From Yoonia sp. (GTDB lineage: Bacteria; Pseudomonadota; Alphaproteobacteria; Rhodobacterales; Rhodobacteraceae), in the NCBI RefSeq assembly GCF_030731595.1, contig NZ_JANQTS010000057.1, forward strand, positions 1-48,153: 48,153 nucleotides of DNA. The letters are read 5' to 3'. Numbering within the stretch: the first letter of the stretch is position 1; every line of letters starts with the position of its first letter. The notes below the pieces were generated by a model. The model ran no database searches. It worked only from the letters and a program-made list of their open reading frames with translations, and was not told the DNA's origin. A program made the translations under genes and the position numbers. Of the stretch, positions 44,385 to 48,153 are shown piece after piece.

Positions 44385-44753
44385 ATGATGAAATTGCACG
44401 TTTCACAGATCCTGCTCGCCCTCGTTCTTACGCCAGCGATGCTTGCGGCGGGGCCTTTTGACGGGGTCTATAAGCAGACGGCCAATGCAGAATGTGCGTT
44501 GGTAGGGGTCGAAGGTGGTGCGCTCAAGATCGAAAGGAACATCTTTTACGGTGTCGACGTTGAATGCCGCATGGCCAACCCGGTCGACATCGTGAATATG
44601 GATGCCACGCTTTATGACATGCAATGCTCGGGCGAGGGCGAGACCTGGACCGAGCGAGCTATGCTGATGACAGATGCCGAAGGCACTGGCATCTACATGA
44701 TCTGGAACCGCTATGCGTTTCGCTACCAGCGCTGCGACGCCAACGGCTCATAG
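44385..44753 (+). CDS. Uncharacterised secreted protein, about 122 residues
   Basis: Best start is ATG 44385, just before ATG 44388, giving MMKLHVSQILLALVLTPAMLAAGPF as a signal peptide; the frame extends back to a TTG at 44349. The mature part GPFDGVYKQTANAECALVGVEGGALKIERN has four Cys (AEC, VEC, MQC, QRC) that could form two disulfides. A possible promoter is TTGTGG (44318-44323) and GATAAG (44340-44345). No family recognised. Divergent from the secretion genes and convergent with the penicillin-binding protein gene, 3 nt apart. Confidence 0.75.
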   Translation: MMKLHVSQILLALVLTPAMLAAGPFDGVYKQTANAECALVGVEGGALKIERNIFYGVDVECRMANPVDIVNMDATLYDMQCSGEGETWTERAMLMTDAEGTGIYMIWNRYAFRYQRCDANGS

Positions 44754-44756
44754 CCG

Positions 44757-46919
44757 TCAGTTTGTCGCCCCCGTTATGATGCTATCGAGCAGGTTCAGGA
44801 TATCCTGATCCAAGACCTCGCCGCCTTGGCTTTGCAGGACCCCGGCATTGGCCGGTTGCTGTGGAATGATCATTGGCAAAGCCGTGGGTTGTTTGCCCTC
44901 GAGCACACGCACCATGGTTTCGCGCCAGATCGTGGCGGGAAGGCCGCCACCGGTGACACCGCTCAATCGGCTATTGTCGTCATAGCCCATCCAAACTCCA
45001 GTCACATAATCCCCGGTGAAGCCGATGAACCACGCATCCCGCGAACCTTGGGTTGTCCCGGTTTTGCCCGCGATCTGCCAACCATCAATGCGCGCGCGTC
45101 GCCCTGTGCCTTCTTCGACGACTTTCGTCATCATCCACGTCAATTGCCGCGCGGCCTCTTGGCGGATGATCCTTTCGCCAATCCCGGCACTTTGCGCATC
45201 CATCAGGGAGGAGCTGTCGCCAACAAAGCGTAGGTCCGTCAGCCCGTAAGGGGTTACCTGCGAGCCGCCGTTCAGAATGCCCGCAAATGCGCCCGTCATC
45301 TCGAGCAAAGTACTCTCGGATACGCCCAGGGCGAGGGCAGGACCCGCGGCCATGTCGCCATCAAGGCCAAAGCCTGCGGCGACATTGCGCACCAGTTCGC
45401 GGCCCACGTCTTCTGATACCAGAATGGCGGGAATGTTGCGGCTTTCGGCCAAGGCCTGAACCATTGTCACCGGCCCTTTGAACTCACGGTCATAATTCTC
45501 GGGGCACCATTCCGGTGATCCACGGCGCTGCCAGCACGTTGGGGCATCATCAATCAGGTCGTATGGCGACATGCCAAGATCAAGGGCTGCCGCATAAATG
45601 AAGGGTTTGAAAGCCGATCCGGTCTGGCGCAACGCCTGAGTGGCGCGGTTGAAAGCGCCTGTTGCGCTGATGTTGCGGCCACCGACCATCGCGCGGACAG
45701 CCCCATCGGCGGACATCACGACGATGGCGGCTTGCGCCTCGGAGCCTTCTTTCACATCGTTTTCAAAAACCGAGATCAGCGCCTCTTCTGCCGCCTTCTG
45801 GATGCGTTGATCGAGTGTTGTGCGGATAATCACGTCTTCGGTAGTGTCGCGGGTAAAGAACTCTGGTCCGCTGTCCATGACCCAGTCAGCAAAGAAACCG
45901 CCAGAGTTGGTGCGGGCCGCATCAGAAAGGGTGGCGGGGTTTGCGCGGGCATCATTGGCTTGAGCGGCGGTCAGTTTGCCCTGTTCTTCCATCAGGCCGA
46001 TCACAACGGCGGCGCGGTTCTGGGCGCGTTCAAGGTTACGGGTCGGGGCATTGGCCGAAGGCGCTGTCAGAAGACCGGCAAGCATGGCGGCCTGCGCAGG
46101 ATTGACCTGTGCGGCAGGGATACCGAAATAGCGCTGGGCGGCGGCCTCGAAGCCGCGACTGCCCGCACCCAGATAGGCGCGGTTCAGATAAATGCTCAGG
46201 ATTTCATCCTTGGTATAGGCAATCTCCATGCCGATCGCAAAAACGGCCTCGCGGGCCTTGCGCCAAAGCGATCCTTGGCGGCAATCGGCCTCGTAAGCGG
46301 CCTCGCTTTCCCAGCGGTCGGGGTCAAACGGCACACCAAGGCACAACAGTTTTGCTGTTTGCTGGGTGATCGTCGATCCGCCGTTGCCCGACAAAGGGCC
46401 ACGCCCTTCGCGCAGGTTGATCCGGACGGCAGAGGCGATCCCGCGCGGGGAAAGACCGAAATGGCGATAGAATCGCTTGTCTTCCGTTGCGACCACCGCA
46501 TTCTTCAGATGGGGTGACACCGACTCAGCCGTCACCATCCCGCCGAATTGGTCGCCACGCCATGCAAAGACCTGGCCCTGCAGATCTGTCATCGTGACAG
46601 AGCCGCGGGTGCGCCCATCTACCAGATCATCAAATGCAGGCAATTGTGCCGCGAAGTAAAACGAGAATCCGCCAATAATCAGTGCTGTGACAAGGCCGAT
46701 ACGCCAAGTAAAAGCCCATAGAATCCTGAATATCCAGCGAAACGGAGCCAGCACCCAACCCAACGGTCCACGGGGCTTGGACCGCTTGGGCGCCGCCTTG
46801 CGCCGCGCCGCCGGTTTCGCGGCGGCAGTCTTGGCCTGAGCCTTCTTTTTGGCCGCTGGTTTGGCTGTATAGCGCCGCTCGGCCACCAAAGGGGGCCGCT
46901 TGTTGCCATTTCCACTCAT
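44757..46919 (-). CDS. Class A penicillin-binding protein (PBP1A family)
   Basis: 720 residues from ATG 46919. The cytoplasmic N-terminus is Lys/Ala/Arg-rich (repeated AAKKK, AARRK patterns, about 17-50), then one membrane helix (about 70-92). The GT51 glycosyltransferase domain shows ATEDKRFYRHFG, GGSTITQQTAK, RKAREAVFAIGMEIAYTKDEILSIYLN; the transpeptidase domain has SxxK in TGSAFKPF, SxN in ESRNIPAI and KTG in AGKTGTTQGSRDAW. It polymerises and crosslinks peptidoglycan in the periplasm. Confidence 0.95.
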   Translation of the reverse strand: MSGNGNKRPPLVAERRYTAKPAAKKKAQAKTAAAKPAARRKAAPKRSKPRGPLGWVLAPFRWIFRILWAFTWRIGLVTALIIGGFSFYFAAQLPAFDDLVDGRTRGSVTMTDLQGQVFAWRGDQFGGMVTAESVSPHLKNAVVATEDKRFYRHFGLSPRGIASAVRINLREGRGPLSGNGGSTITQQTAKLLCLGVPFDPDRWESEAAYEADCRQGSLWRKAREAVFAIGMEIAYTKDEILSIYLNRAYLGAGSRGFEAAAQRYFGIPAAQVNPAQAAMLAGLLTAPSANAPTRNLERAQNRAAVVIGLMEEQGKLTAAQANDARANPATLSDAARTNSGGFFADWVMDSGPEFFTRDTTEDVIIRTTLDQRIQKAAEEALISVFENDVKEGSEAQAAIVVMSADGAVRAMVGGRNISATGAFNRATQALRQTGSAFKPFIYAAALDLGMSPYDLIDDAPTCWQRRGSPEWCPENYDREFKGPVTMVQALAESRNIPAILVSEDVGRELVRNVAAGFGLDGDMAAGPALALGVSESTLLEMTGAFAGILNGGSQVTPYGLTDLRFVGDSSSLMDAQSAGIGERIIRQEAARQLTWMMTKVVEEGTGRRARIDGWQIAGKTGTTQGSRDAWFIGFTGDYVTGVWMGYDDNSRLSGVTGGGLPATIWRETMVRVLEGKQPTALPMIIPQQPANAGVLQSQGGEVLDQDILNLLDSIITGATN

Positions 46920-47046
46920 GATCCGCTCGACTGACTGTTTGGTCTGTTTTTTGTGACTATAGCGACATTGGTTTGAAATGTAGAGCGTGGATGAGTCGCC
47001 TCGGCCAGCTTTTTTATTTGCTTAATTATTATGCGAAGTGACCAAT

Positions 47047-47067
47047 TTGTGCAAAAATTGTGCAAAA
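47047..47067. repeat. Tandem TTGTGCAAAA repeat upstream of the PII gene
   Basis: TTGTGCAAAA occurs at 47047-47056 and 47058-47067, period 11 bp, about one helical turn. Together they contain TGCA-N7-TGCA, a partly symmetric arrangement loosely like nitrogen-regulator sites, though NtrC sites usually have a longer spacer. Lies in the 276-nt divergent gap before glnK. Confidence 0.4.
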
Positions 47068-47195
47068 GGCTTTGTTAAGACCCCTCCATGACCACCCCGT
47101 TAGCTTGCCGTTGCGCGGTTCACGCGCTTTTTGTCTCCCTGCAAGCGGGCACTGCCGAAACGAGAGCCTGTAGAAAAATTTGCAAGGGGAAGAAC

Positions 47196-47534
47196 GTGAA
47201 ACTCATCATTGCAACAATCAAGCCGTTCAAGCTCGAGGAGGTGCGCGAAGCGCTCACCACCGTTGGCGTACGCGGCATGATGGTGTCAGAAATCAAGGGC
47301 TTCGGCTCGCAATCCGGCCACACCGAGATCTACCGCGGTGCGGAATATGCCGTCAACTTCGTGCCGAAGGTGAAACTCGAGATCGTTGTGCAGGACAGCA
47401 TGGCTGATCAGGTCGTGTCCACCATCGCTACAACTGCCAAGACCGAGAAAATCGGCGACGGCAAGATTTTCGTGCTCGACGTAGAAAGCGCCCTTCGGGT
47501 GCGGACCGGCGAGACCAATGATGACGCGCTTTAA
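47196..47534 (+). CDS. glnK: PII nitrogen regulatory protein
   Basis: 112 residues from GTG 47196 with AGGGGAAG about 6 nt upstream. The protein starts MKLIIATIKPFKLEEVREAL as expected and has the T-loop RGAEYAVNFVPK with the uridylylated Tyr51, GDGKIFVLDVESALRVRTGE as the B/C-loop region. PII trimers sense 2-oxoglutarate and ATP/ADP and gate the Amt channel and glutamine synthetase control. An in-frame ATG at 47088 would add 36 non-homologous residues. Its partner amtB starts 24 nt downstream; the pairing favours the GlnK name over GlnB. Confidence 0.95.
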   Translation: MKLIIATIKPFKLEEVREALTTVGVRGMMVSEIKGFGSQSGHTEIYRGAEYAVNFVPKVKLEIVVQDSMADQVVSTIATTAKTEKIGDGKIFVLDVESALRVRTGETNDDAL

Positions 47535-47558
47535 GTGCGTGAACGAGGGGACAGACCT

Positions 47559-48153
47559 ATGAAACTTACGAAACTACTTACCGTCGGATCAGCGCTGATG
47601 CTGCTGCCGACGTTTGCGTTGGCGCAGGAAGCTGCCGCGCCCACGTTCGATGAAATCGGACCTTATTTGATGACCACCTTGCTGTTCCTTGTGGGCGGCT
47701 TTCTGGTGTTCTGGATGGCAGCCGGCTTTGCCATGCTCGAAGCAGGTCTTGTGCGCAGCAAGAACGTTGCAACACAGCTGACCAAAAACATCGCGCTCTA
47801 CTCACTTTCTGCCATCATGTACTGGCTGGTTGGCTTTAACCTCATGTATCCTGGCGATGCTTGGATCGTTGTCGGCTGGTTCGGCACATTTGCGCCAACA
47901 TCGCTCGAGCCCGTCGGTTTGGCGGCTGCTGACGCTGCGCTGGATTATGCGTCGGTTGCGTCGGACTTCTTCTTCCAGCTGATGTTCTGTGCGACGACAG
48001 CGTCCATTGTTTCTGGTACACTTGCTGAGCGTATCAAGCTGTGGCCATTCCTGATCTTCGTTGTTGTTCTGACCGGCCTGATTTACCCAATCGGAGCATC
48101 CTGGCAGTGGGGCGGCGGCTGGTTGTCCGAGATGGGCTTCTATGACTTCGCAG
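47559..48153 (+). CDS. amtB: Ammonium transporter, C-terminus cut by window edge
   Basis: ATG 47559; open for 198 codons to the right edge. A signal peptide (MKLTKLLTVGSALMLLPTFALAQ) is followed by the first Amt helices: LFLVGGFLVFWMAAGFAMLEAGLVRSKN, the family hallmark region, and DFFFQLMFCATTASIVSGTLAERIKLWPF. Forms a trimeric inner-membrane channel for ammonium, closed by GlnK when nitrogen is plentiful; adjacency to glnK fits this. Confidence 0.95.
   Translation, partial: MKLTKLLTVGSALMLLPTFALAQEAAAPTFDEIGPYLMTTLLFLVGGFLVFWMAAGFAMLEAGLVRSKNVATQLTKNIALYSLSAIMYWLVGFNLMYPGDAWIVVGWFGTFAPTSLEPVGLAAADAALDYASVASDFFFQLMFCATTASIVSGTLAERIKLWPFLIFVVVLTGLIYPIGASWQWGGGWLSEMGFYDFA

Noticed and set aside
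44356..44388. Ten-codon ORF ending in ATGATGA at the start of the secreted-protein gene
   Set aside because: Looks like the rsfS arrangement, but there is no Shine-Dalgarno and ATGATG runs make such overlaps likely by chance.
47088..47195. In-frame 36-residue N-terminal extension of the PII protein from ATG 47088
   Set aside because: PII proteins begin MKLI or MKKI directly, the GTG at 47196 has a good ribosome site, and the extension has no family-like sequence.
46920..47195. Sigma-54 promoter for glnK-amtB
   Set aside because: I looked for a GG-N10-GC type -24/-12 element and found no convincing match.

Overview
The window is a gene-dense, GC-rich stretch of alphaproteobacterial chromosome. 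Gene content and protein style point to the Rhodobacteraceae, most likely a marine member of the Roseobacter group. Indicators are the DapD type, an invasion-associated-locus-B-like protein, a Rhizobium etli type asparaginase, the rsfS-rlmH-gpmI-envC-ctpA string, a PII-Amt pair and many lineage-style small proteins. The genus cannot be fixed from sequence reading alone. I see no phage, transposase, CRISPR array, rRNA or tRNA.

Layout. 1-1433 (minus): dapD followed by a small membrane protein and an uncharacterised protein that runs off the left edge. 1602-2934 (plus): a LOG-family nucleotide phosphoribohydrolase and gluconokinase. 2917-12654: the main accessory-looking block, a LacI-type regulator divergent from a seven-gene sugar operon (binding protein, two permeases, ATPase, GH2 beta-mannosidase, TIM-barrel isomerase/epimerase, Gfo/Idh/MocA dehydrogenase). 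12651-14488 (minus): rlmN and an IalB-like secreted protein. 14685-17516 (plus): asparaginase, exonuclease III and an MDR dehydrogenase. 17693-22574 (plus): a possible leader peptide, rsfS, rlmH, gpmI, an EnvC-like activator and a CtpA protease. 22648-23850 (plus): a PLP aminotransferase. 24157-28341 (minus): ilvD with three uncharacterised genes downstream, then a FAS1 lipoprotein. 28451-34964 (plus): a CPBP protease, accD-folC-secreted protein, a TPR protein and ispE. 34961-36966 (minus): a FAD reductase, rsmD and a small ORF. 37057-37548 (plus): a peroxiredoxin. 37576-41145 (minus): RidA, a glycerophosphodiesterase, a FemAB/GNAT-like protein, pterin dehydratase and MscS in one tightly overlapping cluster. 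41200-44240 (minus): a type I secretion ATPase and adaptor. 44385-46919: a small secreted protein convergent with a class A penicillin-binding protein. 47196-end (plus): a PII protein and an ammonium transporter cut by the right edge.

How the genes work together. The sugar block is a self-contained import and catabolic unit: oligosaccharide uptake, cytoplasmic hydrolysis by a beta-mannosidase with both catalytic glutamates, then two enzymes that could act on the released sugar by isomerisation and oxidation. Two LacI-type palindromes 20 bp apart sit in front of it. Much of the rest is housekeeping packed into operons with 1-4 nt ATGA, GTGA or TGATG overlaps, which suggests pervasive translational coupling.

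Limits. Functions are assigned from motifs and family resemblance read by eye. Promoters, operators and hairpins are pattern calls without statistics. I found no clear candidate for a wholly new system. The best leads are the mannoside operon with its unusual last two enzymes, a 19-codon ORF coupled to rsfS, a structured element before the asparaginase gene, and an EnvC-like protein with no histidine at all.
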